The notes below the pieces were generated by a model. That model was given only the letters and a program-made list of their open reading frames with translations, searched no databases and had not been told where the DNA came from. A DNA stretch of 64,000 bases from RGIG1927 sp045546275 (GTDB lineage Bacteria; Bacillota; Clostridia; UMGS1883), in NCBI GenBank assembly GCA_045546275.1, contig JAZQCM010000014.1, positions 248,001 to 312,000 of the forward strand, read 5' to 3'. Positions within the stretch are counted from its first letter, which is position 1; each line of letters starts with the position of its first letter. This document shows, one piece after another, positions 57,676-64,000 of this stretch. The position numbers and the translations under genes are program-made.

Positions 57676-57716
57676 GAAAACGAATTAAAAATTTTTTAAA
57701 TAAAGGAGATTAAATT

Positions 57717-58304
57717 ATGAAAAAGTATGTATGTCCCGTTTGCGGTTATGTTCACGAAGGTAACGAGGCTCCCGAAAAGTGCCCTCTTTGCGGCGTTCCC
57801 GGCAGTAAGTTTACAGTAATGGAAGAAGGCGCAGCACTTGCTGCAGAACACGTATACGGTGTTTACGCTCAGACAGTTAAGAACAATGACGATATTCCCG
57901 AAGAAGACAAGAAGTACATTTTTGACCAGCTCATGGCAAACTTCCAGGGCGAATGTAGCGAAGTGGGTATGTATCTTTGCATGGCTCGCATTGCACACCG
58001 TGAAGGCTACCCCGAAGTAGGTCTTTACTGGGAAAAGGCAGCTTACGAAGAAGCTGAACATGCAGCAAAGTTCGCTGAGCTTTTAGGCGAAGATCTTGAA
58101 CCCAACATGAAGGCTACAACAAAGGATAACCTTTCCTGGAGAGTTGATTGCGAATATGGCGCAACAAAGGGTAAGTTTGACCTTGCAGTTATGGCTAAGA
58201 AGTACGGTCTTGATGCAATCCATGACACAGTTCATGAAATGGCTCGTGACGAAGCTCGACACGGCAGAGGCTTGGAAGGTTTACTCAAGAGATACTTTAA
58301 GTAA
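57717..58304 (+). CDS. Reverse rubrerythrin (NADH peroxidase)
   Basis: A 195-residue diiron peroxidase that reduces hydrogen peroxide using electrons delivered through rubredoxin-type centres. The order is reversed compared with rubrerythrin: an N-terminal rubredoxin-like iron site (CPVCG at 6-10 and CPLCG at 22-26) is followed by the ferritin-like domain with GECSEVGMYLCMARIAHREG, EEAEHAAKFAELLGED and the final ARDEARHGRGLEGLL (E-x-x-H pairs for two irons). The Fur-family box at its promoter fits control by peroxide or iron (PerR or Fur). A rubredoxin gene, its usual redox partner, follows 200 bases later. Confidence 0.95.
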   Translation: MKKYVCPVCGYVHEGNEAPEKCPLCGVPGSKFTVMEEGAALAAEHVYGVYAQTVKNNDDIPEEDKKYIFDQLMANFQGECSEVGMYLCMARIAHREGYPEVGLYWEKAAYEEAEHAAKFAELLGEDLEPNMKATTKDNLSWRVDCEYGATKGKFDLAVMAKKYGLDAIHDTVHEMARDEARHGRGLEGLLKRYFK

Positions 58305-58490
58305 TTAATTGAAAGCTTCGCTTGCATGAATAGTGCTCCGCACATGAAGAATGAATTGTTTGCAAAGCAAACATTAATGTTGAAACTCGTTTGCGAGTTT
58401 CTTCCAAAATGCCCTTTGGGCAATTCATGACGCTTTGAGTCAATTCATACGGAGTAATTCATGCCGAAGGCTATTCATTATTTTGATGAG
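58305..58490. repeat. Array of mini-hairpins spaced by ATTCAT
   Basis: A non-coding stretch between reverse rubrerythrin and rubredoxin. Short perfect or near-perfect hairpins alternate with ATGAAT / ATTCAT words: GTGCTCCGCAC, GTTTGCAAAGCAAAC, GAAACTCG-TTTG-CGAGTTTC, TGCCCTTTGGGCA, with ATTCAT or AATTCAT repeated between them and at the 3' end. No T run follows any of them, so transcription probably continues into rubredoxin. Confidence 0.6.
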
Positions 58491-58502
58491 GAGGAAATGA
58501 TT

Positions 58503-58658
58503 ATGGCAAAATATGTATGCCCCTGTGGCTATGAATATGACCCCGCTGTTGGCGATCCCGATAACGGCATTGCACCCGGTACAGCATGGGAAGATGTAGC
58601 GGAGGATTGGGTATGTCCCGTATGCGGACTTGGTAAGGACGCATTTACAGAAGAATAA
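58503..58658 (+). CDS. Rubredoxin with a shortened first iron-binding knuckle
   Basis: A 51-residue one-electron carrier. The usual start would read YVCxxCGYxYDP, but the sequence here is YVCPCGYEYDP, so the first pair is CxC and not CxxC. The second half is normal: GDPDNGIAPGTAWEDVAEDWVCPVCGLGKDAF. Four Cys remain for iron. AGGAGG lies 7-8 bases before the ATG at 58503; an open frame extends upstream into the hairpin array and is not used. Likely partner of the reverse rubrerythrin. Confidence 0.9.
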   Translation: MAKYVCPCGYEYDPAVGDPDNGIAPGTAWEDVAEDWVCPVCGLGKDAFTEE

Positions 58659-58662
58659 TTAA

Positions 58663-58690
58663 AAAGGACCGCTTGTTAGCGGTCCTTTAA
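58663..58690 (+). terminator. Terminator after rubredoxin
   Basis: AAAGGACCGC - TTGTTA - GCGGTCCTTT, short T run. Confidence 0.85.
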
Positions 58691-58748
58691 ATTTTATTTA
58701 CAAGTTGAAAAATTTGTGCTATAATAAGGGAAAAAGGAGGAATGAAAA

Positions 58749-58970
58749 ATGGATATTAAAGCAAAGGTAGAAGAAATTGTAAAAAAGATTATGGCAGACA
58801 AGGATATTCTTGAAAAATTCAAGAAGGAGCCTGTAAGCGTGGTTGAAGAACTGGTAGGTATTGATTTGCCTAATGACCAGCTTGAACCTGTGGTTGAAGC
58901 GGTAAAGGCAAAAATCACCGCTGACAAAATCGGCGATGTATTGGGCGGAATCGGTAAGCTTTTTAACTGA
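58749..58970 (+). CDS. Small helical protein of unknown function
   Basis: A 73-residue, Cys-free, Lys/Glu/Val-rich protein: MDIKAKVEEIVKKIMADKDILEKF, a turn PVSVVEELVGIDLPNDQ, a second helix LEPVVEAVKAKITADKI and the tail GDVLGGIGKLFN. Good ribosome site (AAAGGAGG, 6 bases before the ATG). The middle resembles the Nif11/NHLP leader helix pattern only vaguely, and the C-terminal GG is followed by just six residues, so it is not a credible modified-peptide precursor. I do not recognise the family. Real-gene status is supported by codon pattern, ribosome site and flanking terminators. Confidence 0.7.
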   Translation: MDIKAKVEEIVKKIMADKDILEKFKKEPVSVVEELVGIDLPNDQLEPVVEAVKAKITADKIGDVLGGIGKLFN

Positions 58971-58976
58971 TTAACA

Positions 58977-59003
58977 AAAAGGAGTAGCAATGCTACTCCT
59001 TTT
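58977..59003. terminator. Bidirectional terminator
   Basis: AAAAGGAGTAGC - AAT - GCTACTCCTTTT between convergent genes. Confidence 0.92.
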
Positions 59004-60282
59004 CTATTGTACCTGCTTTCACGAAAAGTGAAGGGTTATTAATTATTGCGTTATAGCTTTTTGTCTGAATACTACCGCCCGGGTACATTACTTGCATATG
59101 GTTATTGTACTTATCTATAGATACAATGGTAAAAGTATAGGACTTTGACTTAAGTGCACCCAAATACACCTCGGCACCCACAAGGTTTTTAACTCTTTTC
59201 AGGGGTTTCCATAATATGTTACCATCGTAGTCAATTTCTTCTTTTTCGATACGGCGGTTTTTATCGGAAACCTTAATATAATATATGGGATTTCCGGTAA
59301 TTGATTTATTCATTTTTAAAAGAGTGTAACCATCATACCAGCCGCTGTATGAATCATCGTCATAATAATCAATTTTAACAGCGTAGGGATAGAAAGTTCC
59401 TTCAGTTTCGTAATTATACTTAATGTCTTTAACTTTGCCGATTTTCTCCAGTTCATCCCCTTCTCTTGAGTAAATTTCAACTCCGGGGTTCAAATAACCC
59501 TCGGCATCCACATATTCTTCTTTGTTATAAATCATAATGTCTTCATTAAGAGTTATTGTGTTATGCCAATTACCTGTGCTCGGGTCAAACACGTATTGCG
59601 AAGTGGTTGTTTCTATCGTGTCGGATGATTTTGCTGAAGTTTCGGCAGGTGGAGTAGTTTCTGTTTTTTTAGTTTCGCTCTTTGTTTCTTTTTTGGAAAC
59701 AACAGTACTTTCCGTAGGTACGGAAACCATTGTTTCTTCAATTGTCTTTTTTTCCTCAGTGGGCAAAGATGTGGGCGTTTCTTCAGCTACGTTGATTTGT
59801 TCTGTTGGTAAACAGGTAGCTGTTTCATAGATTGTACCGATGTTTTCCGTAGGTAAAGCGGTTGTACTTTCAGTAGAAACAGAAGCTGTTTCATGCTCTG
59901 TCGCAGCTTCTTGTTCAATAACATTTATGGTTTCCGCTTGTTTTGAGTTGTGTTCTTGTAATGCAGAAAGAAACATCGGCGAGCATATTATATCTTGAGT
60001 TGTTACCCCAACAATAACAGAAACAAAAAAGACAATAAACCAGTATAAACATTCATCTGCTATTTTATTAGATTTCAAAATTCTGAGTTTTTTTCGGATA
60101 GGCAACAGCTTTAGTAAAAGCCCCACTGCAACCAGCACAAAAAACAAAGATACAGAAAGCTGATATGCAAAAGCGTCAAATGGCGCAGCATCTATAGGCG
60201 GATATGTAAAAAATGCAAAAATACCACAGAAAATAAGCAGAATGAATAATAGCCAGCCTAAGGTTTTTAGAGTTTTTTTCAA
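58993..60282 (-). CDS. Membrane protein with LPTE-repeat stalk and beta-rich C-terminal domain
   Basis: A 429-residue protein of unknown function. TTG start at 60282 with GGAGGAGGT upstream. Three membrane helices at the N-terminus (about 6-25, 41-59, 78-100), then a Thr/Glu/Ser/Pro stalk (about 115-225) in which LPTE or VPTE recurs about every 15-16 residues (ALPTEN, CLPTEQ, SLPTEE, SVPTES). The C-terminal part (about 235-429) is acidic, Tyr-rich and beta-like, with PVxIYSREGDELEKIGKVKDI-type strands resembling SH3 or WG repeats. Not a sortase substrate: no LPxTG or C-terminal anchor. It may sense or bind something at the surface. Confidence 0.7.
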   Translation of the reverse strand: MKKTLKTLGWLLFILLIFCGIFAFFTYPPIDAAPFDAFAYQLSVSLFFVLVAVGLLLKLLPIRKKLRILKSNKIADECLYWFIVFFVSVIVGVTTQDIICSPMFLSALQEHNSKQAETINVIEQEAATEHETASVSTESTTALPTENIGTIYETATCLPTEQINVAEETPTSLPTEEKKTIEETMVSVPTESTVVSKKETKSETKKTETTPPAETSAKSSDTIETTTSQYVFDPSTGNWHNTITLNEDIMIYNKEEYVDAEGYLNPGVEIYSREGDELEKIGKVKDIKYNYETEGTFYPYAVKIDYYDDDSYSGWYDGYTLLKMNKSITGNPIYYIKVSDKNRRIEKEEIDYDGNILWKPLKRVKNLVGAEVYLGALKSKSYTFTIVSIDKYNNHMQVMYPGGSIQTKSYNAIINNPSLFVKAGTIEKE

Positions 60283-60305
60283 AAATACCTCCTCCTTTAT
60301 TTGAT

Positions 60306-60334
60306 ATTGTATCATTGAAAAGGACAAAAAGCAA
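60306..60334 (-). promoter_or_regulatory. Promoter of the LPTE-repeat protein
   Basis: Minus strand TTGCTT (60334-60329), 17-bp spacer, TACAAT (60311-60306). Confidence 0.65.
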
Positions 60335-60355
60335 CGCTACTAAAAAAAATAACAG

Positions 60356-60392
60356 AAAACCCTGCTTTGCATAATTGCAAAACAGGGTTTTT
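60356..60392 (-). terminator. Terminator of the DUF3794-LysM gene
   Basis: AAAACCCTG ... CAGGGTTTT with an inner TTTGCA-TAAT-TGCAAA extension. On the minus strand it is preceded by the stop codon of the gene at 60394. Confidence 0.82.
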
Positions 60393-60393
60393 A

Positions 60394-61890
60394 CTATCTT
60401 GGTATTAAAAGCTTTTGGCCAATTGTTAAAATTGAGTCCTCTGTGAGGGCGTTAGCCTTTGCTAAATCTGAAACAGGAATGTTGTATTCCTTTGCAATGT
60501 CCCAAAGGGTGTCGCCGCTTTTTACAAAGGAAATAATAACCGACGAGCGAGAGGGTATTGTGTAGGGTACTTCCTCGCAAAAGGAGAAAACCTCCGTTTG
60601 CTTTTGGCTATAGTCCTGCACTGTAAAATCAACGTTCATTCTTAAATCAAGCTGGTTTGTGCCCGAGAGGGTGTAGCTTACGGAATTAATGTCAGAATAA
60701 AAGCTTTGCGGTGCTTGTGAAAACTTGTGCATTACCTGAATTTTTGCAGTGTGGGAATTAACTCCGTTGTCGGAAAGATAAAGAATACTTACCTCCACGG
60801 GGAGTAGCACAGCGGTATTTTCCTCGTTTTCAAAGGTGGGTGAACCTGTCTTGCAGGAAACGTCAATTACCCTGCCCTGAGGGAAATTGGGGCTTGTGAT
60901 TGTGAGAGTTTCTCTTACAAATTCCGTTTCCTTTGTTTCGGTTGGAACAAAGGTTGGGGTGACAAATTCCTTTTCCTTTTTTAAACAGCCATGGGGGAGG
61001 TATATGTCCGTTACAGCTAAAACTTCATTTTTTTGATAAGCGGTTATAAAAACACCCAAGGATAAAGAAATGTCCACCATTTTATATTCCCCCGAAAGGT
61101 CGGTGTCGGGAGTGACGGACAGGCTGCTTACAACTATCTTAATTTGTGTTTCGCAGTCGGGCGACAAGCCGTCTGCCTCCACAACCTCGGTAAAAGGAAC
61201 AGAAACCGAAGCATCTTGAATGCGGTTTTCCGAAAGGTATAAAACAGAAACCAAAGCGTTGCCCTTTAAAATTAATTTGTTGTTTAAGGTTTTTGATTCG
61301 TAGTCGGTTATGCGTGCGGTTTTGCGTAAAATTTCGTCAATGGCACCTTTCCCGGCAGGAATGTCGGCGTCGGCAGTTACAATTATGTTTTTTCGGCAAA
61401 TGGCACGGGCAGACTGAAAGCTTAAGGTGGTTTTCTTTGTTTGCGCTAAGGGTGCGTCGGATAAAATATTTGCCCTGCATTGCAAAAATGCGGAAACTGA
61501 AAGGCAAATGTCCGCCTTGAGTTTAAGCTTGCGGCTGTTAATCATAGTGAAGGTGGGGCAAACAGAGTTTACATAAGCTTGAGTTATGTAATCAATAGTA
61601 ACGTTATCGCACATAATAACATGGGAAAAGGGAACAGATTCTGTAATGGAGGAAAGGGGTGTGGAGTCGGATTCGCCGATATATAAAACCGTGAAGTCCA
61701 CCACGCCCGACACCAGAATTCTGCCGTCCTCTGCCTTTGAGTCCTCCACGTGAGCAATTGCACAAACATTTACTATTTTAGCAATATCGCATTTGCTGTC
61801 GGGGACTATTACGTTGCTGTCGGCAAAGCAGCTTTCATTTTTTGAAAAAATAGCTTTACTGTATTCGGTTTCTTTATATATGCAGTTCAT
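60394..61890 (-). CDS. DUF3794 (SPOCS) - LysM protein, probable spore coat/cortex protein
   Basis: A 498-residue protein without signal peptide. Two or three DUF3794/SPOCS repeats fill most of it: about 25-115 (VIVPDSKCDIAKIVNVCAIAHV, ILVSGVVDFTVLYIGE), about 160-270 (ILRKTARITDYESKTLNNKLILKGNALVSVLYLSE) and about 320-430. A LysM domain ends the protein (VKSGDTLWDIAKEYNIPVSDLAKAN, QKLLIPR), which binds peptidoglycan. Such proteins resemble SpoVID/SafA-type spore morphogenetic factors and are found in endospore formers. A possible sigma-E promoter lies upstream at 61919-61946. No other sporulation gene is seen in this window. Confidence 0.88.
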   Translation of the reverse strand: MNCIYKETEYSKAIFSKNESCFADSNVIVPDSKCDIAKIVNVCAIAHVEDSKAEDGRILVSGVVDFTVLYIGESDSTPLSSITESVPFSHVIMCDNVTIDYITQAYVNSVCPTFTMINSRKLKLKADICLSVSAFLQCRANILSDAPLAQTKKTTLSFQSARAICRKNIIVTADADIPAGKGAIDEILRKTARITDYESKTLNNKLILKGNALVSVLYLSENRIQDASVSVPFTEVVEADGLSPDCETQIKIVVSSLSVTPDTDLSGEYKMVDISLSLGVFITAYQKNEVLAVTDIYLPHGCLKKEKEFVTPTFVPTETKETEFVRETLTITSPNFPQGRVIDVSCKTGSPTFENEENTAVLLPVEVSILYLSDNGVNSHTAKIQVMHKFSQAPQSFYSDINSVSYTLSGTNQLDLRMNVDFTVQDYSQKQTEVFSFCEEVPYTIPSRSSVIISFVKSGDTLWDIAKEYNIPVSDLAKANALTEDSILTIGQKLLIPR

Positions 61891-61918
61891 TATAAATTCC
61901 TCCTAAAGGTTTTTGTAT

Positions 61919-61946
61919 AGTTTATGCTCTGTTAATTTAAATATGA
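61919..61946 (-). promoter_or_regulatory. Possible sigma-E (mother-cell) promoter
   Basis: Minus strand TCATATT (61946-61940), 13-bp spacer, CATAAACT (61926-61919). The -35 fits KMATATT and the -10 fits most of CATACAHT; the spacer is one base shorter than usual. It fits spore-specific expression of the DUF3794-LysM gene. Confidence 0.4.
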
Positions 61947-61975
61947 TTGAAATTTAACTATCATTGTGTTAGAAT
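61947..61975 (+). promoter_or_regulatory. Promoter of mltG
   Basis: TTGAAA (61947-61952), 17-bp spacer, TAGAAT (61970-61975), back-to-back with the possible sigma-E promoter. Confidence 0.65.
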
Positions 61976-61997
61976 AAATGTCGGAAGGAGTGGAATC

Positions 61998-63008
61998 ATG
62001 GCAAAAAAGAAAAAAAGACGATTAAATCCTGTTATTACAATTGCGTTTTTGGTTATAATTGCGGCAATTTTTCTGCCTTACATAAAAGAAATGCTTGCAA
62101 CCACATCAATTGACGGCGTAAGTGTAGTGGTGGAGGTGCCACAGGGTGCATCAACAGAGCAGATTGGTGAAATTTTAAAAGAAAAAGAGCTTATTAAAAG
62201 CGTTAACATATTCAAGGTCCGTGCAAAGCTTTCCGACAACGGAAACAAAATGAATTACGGAAAATTCAATTTGCACACGGGCATGTGTATTCCCGATATT
62301 ATTGACACTTTAGCAGGTCAGTATTCCTACAAGGAAACTGTAAGGCTCACTGTGCCTGAGGGCTTCAGCGTTGAGCAGATTGCACTAAGGTGCGAAGAGG
62401 TTGGTCTTTGCACAAGGGATGAATTTTTAAATGCCTTGAATGATACCTATGCAATTAATGTTGACAAGGCAGATGGCGCAAATTACAAGCTTCAGGGCTT
62501 TTTGTATCCCGAAACCTATGAATTTTACACCGATGCAACAGCTCACGACATCATTGACAAAATGATTAACCAGTTCAAAAAGGAATGGGACAAGGCAAAC
62601 ATAAAGAGCGACAAGTCCATGGAGGAATTGGTTACAATTGCATCTCTTATTGAGCGTGAAGCACTTTTGGACAGCGAAATGCCAACAATTTCAGGCGTTA
62701 TTTACAACCGCCTTGAAAAGGGGCAAAGGCTTGAAATCGATGCCAGCGTTCAGTACGTGGTAAGTGAAGGCTTGTACGATGTTACAAGAATTCTGTACCG
62801 ACATCTTGAGGTTGACTCACCATATAACACATATCGTATAGAAGCACTCCCGGTTGGACCTATTTGTAACCCCAGCATGGGAGCAATAATTGCTGCGGCA
62901 AACCCTCAGGAGCACGATTATTACTACTACCATACCGACACTGTGAAAAACGACGGCAGTCACATTTTCACAAAAACCTTTGAAGAGCACAAAGCAACAA
63001 TGAACTGA
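61998..63008 (+). CDS. mltG: Endolytic murein transglycosylase MltG
   Basis: A 336-residue membrane-anchored lytic enzyme that cuts nascent glycan strands. ATG at 61998 with AAGGAG 7 bases upstream. One membrane helix (about 11-28) after a basic MAKKKKRR start, a LysM-like subdomain (about 40-110: VEVPQGASTEQIGEILKEK), then the YceG catalytic domain: LQGFLYPETYEF, ASLIEREA (catalytic Glu about 219), IYNRLEKGQRLEIDASVQY and the end LPVGPICNPSMGAIIAA. Normal length for Firmicutes. The next gene starts 8 bases later. Confidence 0.95.
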   Translation: MAKKKKRRLNPVITIAFLVIIAAIFLPYIKEMLATTSIDGVSVVVEVPQGASTEQIGEILKEKELIKSVNIFKVRAKLSDNGNKMNYGKFNLHTGMCIPDIIDTLAGQYSYKETVRLTVPEGFSVEQIALRCEEVGLCTRDEFLNALNDTYAINVDKADGANYKLQGFLYPETYEFYTDATAHDIIDKMINQFKKEWDKANIKSDKSMEELVTIASLIEREALLDSEMPTISGVIYNRLEKGQRLEIDASVQYVVSEGLYDVTRILYRHLEVDSPYNTYRIEALPVGPICNPSMGAIIAAANPQEHDYYYYHTDTVKNDGSHIFTKTFEEHKATMN

Positions 63009-63016
63009 GGATGAAT

Positions 63017-63928
63017 ATGTTTAAATATTCTTTGGACAATAAAAGATATCACACATTGAATTACCACCTAAAAACCCTGTTTAACAACAGGGTTTTTAAA
63101 GCTTCGTTGGATGGTGGCTTTTCCTGCCCCAACAAAAAAAGCGGAGGCTGCACCTACTGCAAAGCAGGAAGCGGTGAGTTTACAACCTTTGGCACAATAA
63201 CAGAACAAATTAAAAAAGAAAAAGAGCGCATTGCAAAAAAGTGGGAAAACGCAAAAATAATTGCCTACTTTCAGGCAAACACAAACACCTTTGCCCCTTT
63301 AGATGAGCTTAGAGAAAAGTACTATGAAGCATTAAAGGATGAGGATGTTTTAGGCTTAAGCATTGCAACAAGAGCCGATTGTTTAGATAATCCCGTCCTT
63401 GATTTGCTGGAGGAAATTAATAAAAAAACCTACCTCACAGTTGAGATAGGACTACAGACCGTAAGCGACGAAACTGCCAAAAAAATTAACCGCGGATACA
63501 GCTTTGAGGTTTTTGAAAAAGCCTTTTATGAGCTTAAAAGAAGAAACATCCGCACTGTGGTGCACATTATAAACGGGCTTATTGACGAAACCAGGGAAGA
63601 CATGTTAAAAACTGCAAAAACTCTTTCCAAAATGGAGCCTGACGGGGTGAAAATTCATCTTCTTCATGTTTTAAAGGGCACAAAGTGCGAACAGGAATAT
63701 AACGAAGGAAAGCTCAAAACCCTTTCAAAGGAAGAATATATTGACATTACCGTTAATCAGATACGCTATTTCAAGAGTGAATGTGTTATTGAAAGAGTTA
63801 CAGGCGACGGCAAAAAGGAGAGCCTTATTGCGCCAATGTGGAGCTTGGACAAAATTTCAGTTTTGGGTGGCATTGACAAGCACTTTGCCGAAATTAATGC
63901 ATACCAGGGAGATTTGTATGAAAACTAA
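63017..63928 (+). CDS. TIGR01212-family radical SAM protein (YhcC-like)
   Basis: A 303-residue radical SAM enzyme. The cluster motif is C-x7-C-x2-C (CPNKKSGGCTYC, about 29-40), as in TIGR01212 proteins. KIIAYFQANTNTFAPLDELREKYYEAL and SIATRADCLD, VEIGLQTVSDETAKKINRGY, and VVHIINGLIDETREDML are family segments. The exact reaction is unknown; the family is sometimes linked with tRNA or methyltransferase-type chemistry. ATG at 63017 has GAGG 6 bases upstream (63011 is directly next to it). The gene overlaps the next by 11 bases. Confidence 0.9.
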   Translation: MFKYSLDNKRYHTLNYHLKTLFNNRVFKASLDGGFSCPNKKSGGCTYCKAGSGEFTTFGTITEQIKKEKERIAKKWENAKIIAYFQANTNTFAPLDELREKYYEALKDEDVLGLSIATRADCLDNPVLDLLEEINKKTYLTVEIGLQTVSDETAKKINRGYSFEVFEKAFYELKRRNIRTVVHIINGLIDETREDMLKTAKTLSKMEPDGVKIHLLHVLKGTKCEQEYNEGKLKTLSKEEYIDITVNQIRYFKSECVIERVTGDGKKESLIAPMWSLDKISVLGGIDKHFAEINAYQGDLYEN

Positions 63929-64000
63929 AAACATGATAATACGGGCACTTTTTGCGGCAATAATGTGTGTAACAGCACCTTTTTCATTTGTGATAGGTGT
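63918..64000 (+). CDS. bioY: Probable biotin transporter BioY (5' end only)
   Basis: The first 27 codons of a gene that runs out of the window. It starts inside the radical SAM gene (overlap 11 bases). The sequence MKTKNMIIRALFAAIMCVTA followed by PFSFVIG has the length, basic start and first-helix composition of BioY, whose first helix is usually followed by an IPxGPVP-type motif. The assignment is provisional because only one helix is visible. Confidence 0.5.
   Translation, partial: MKTKNMIIRALFAAIMCVTAPFSFVIG

Noticed and set aside
58749..58970. Precursor peptide of a modified natural product (Nif11-like leader)
   Set aside because: Only six residues follow the GG, and no modification enzyme or transporter is nearby.
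58993..60282. Sortase-anchored protein because of the LPTE motifs
   Set aside because: The motifs lie in the middle of the protein, lack the final Gly and have no C-terminal helix and basic tail.
1..64000. CRISPR arrays, insertion sequences, prophage genes, rRNA genes
   Set aside because: No regularly spaced direct repeats, transposase, integrase, phage structural genes or rRNA sequence were found anywhere in the window.

Overview
This 64 kb window is a chromosomal segment of an anaerobic, low-GC, Gram-positive bacterium of the Clostridia (Bacillota). The evidence is the AT-rich sequence, strong AGGAGG ribosome binding sites, some TTG and GTG starts, and sigma-A type promoters that nearly all have 17-bp spacers. 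The gene content agrees: ctsR-mcsA-mcsB-clpC, a yabE-like gene next to rsmA, reverse rubrerythrin and rubredoxin, and a DUF3794/LysM protein that suggests spore formation. SLH and copper-amine-oxidase-N surface proteins are also present. I cannot name the genus. I see no rRNA, CRISPR array, transposase, integrase or phage genes.

Layout. 1-5.5 kb: the end of a carbohydrate ABC permease pair, then a NUDIX / lipase-like / PNPOx-like operon, then a complete polar amino-acid ABC transporter. 5.5-16 kb: a copper-amine-oxidase-N protein (minus strand), the 3D-domain protein next to rsmA, a Dabb protein, a BIG2 lipoprotein joined to a MetH-like methionine synthase, a large sugar-binding lipoprotein, and tRNA-Thr and tRNA-Lys. 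A GC-rich island containing tRNA fragments follows the tRNAs. 16.5-28 kb: a PAP2 phosphatase and a secreted phosphodiester glycosidase, then a plus-strand cell-wall polysaccharide operon (acyltransferase, MurJ-like flippase, acyltransferase-GT4 fusion, DUF4330, O-antigen ligase-like, GT4-CsaB fusion). 28-34 kb: one 2067-residue secreted multidomain protein with an M23-like and a cohesin-like domain.

34-46 kb: the minus-strand ctsR heat-shock operon with a clear CtsR box, rdgB, small proteins, lgt, a three-SLH surface protein, a structured non-coding region, and a DUF815 ATPase with a NUDIX gene. 46-54 kb: two tandem copper-amine-oxidase-N/ricin-lectin proteins, argC-argB, ybaK, an ArsR - HMA - P1B ATPase metal-efflux operon, and a uracil permease. 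54-64 kb: a probable small RNA gene, a BNR-repeat protein with NUDIX, reverse rubrerythrin under a Fur-family operator, rubredoxin, a DUF3794-LysM protein, mltG, a radical SAM protein, and the start of a probable bioY.

How the genes fit together. Cell-envelope work dominates. CsaB pyruvylates secondary cell-wall polymer, which is the ligand that SLH domains bind, and the window encodes both partners. Lgt, several lipoproteins, MltG, the 3D protein, PAP2 and MurJ add to the same theme. A second theme is oxygen and metal stress (reverse rubrerythrin, rubredoxin, metal efflux, Clp/McsB).

The points I consider most worth a second look are: the orphan promoter - CU-rich stretch - double terminator unit at 55.3-55.5 kb; the cohesin-bearing giant protein bracketed by duplicated terminators; the tRNA-fragment island after tRNA-Lys; and the mini-hairpin array upstream of rubredoxin.
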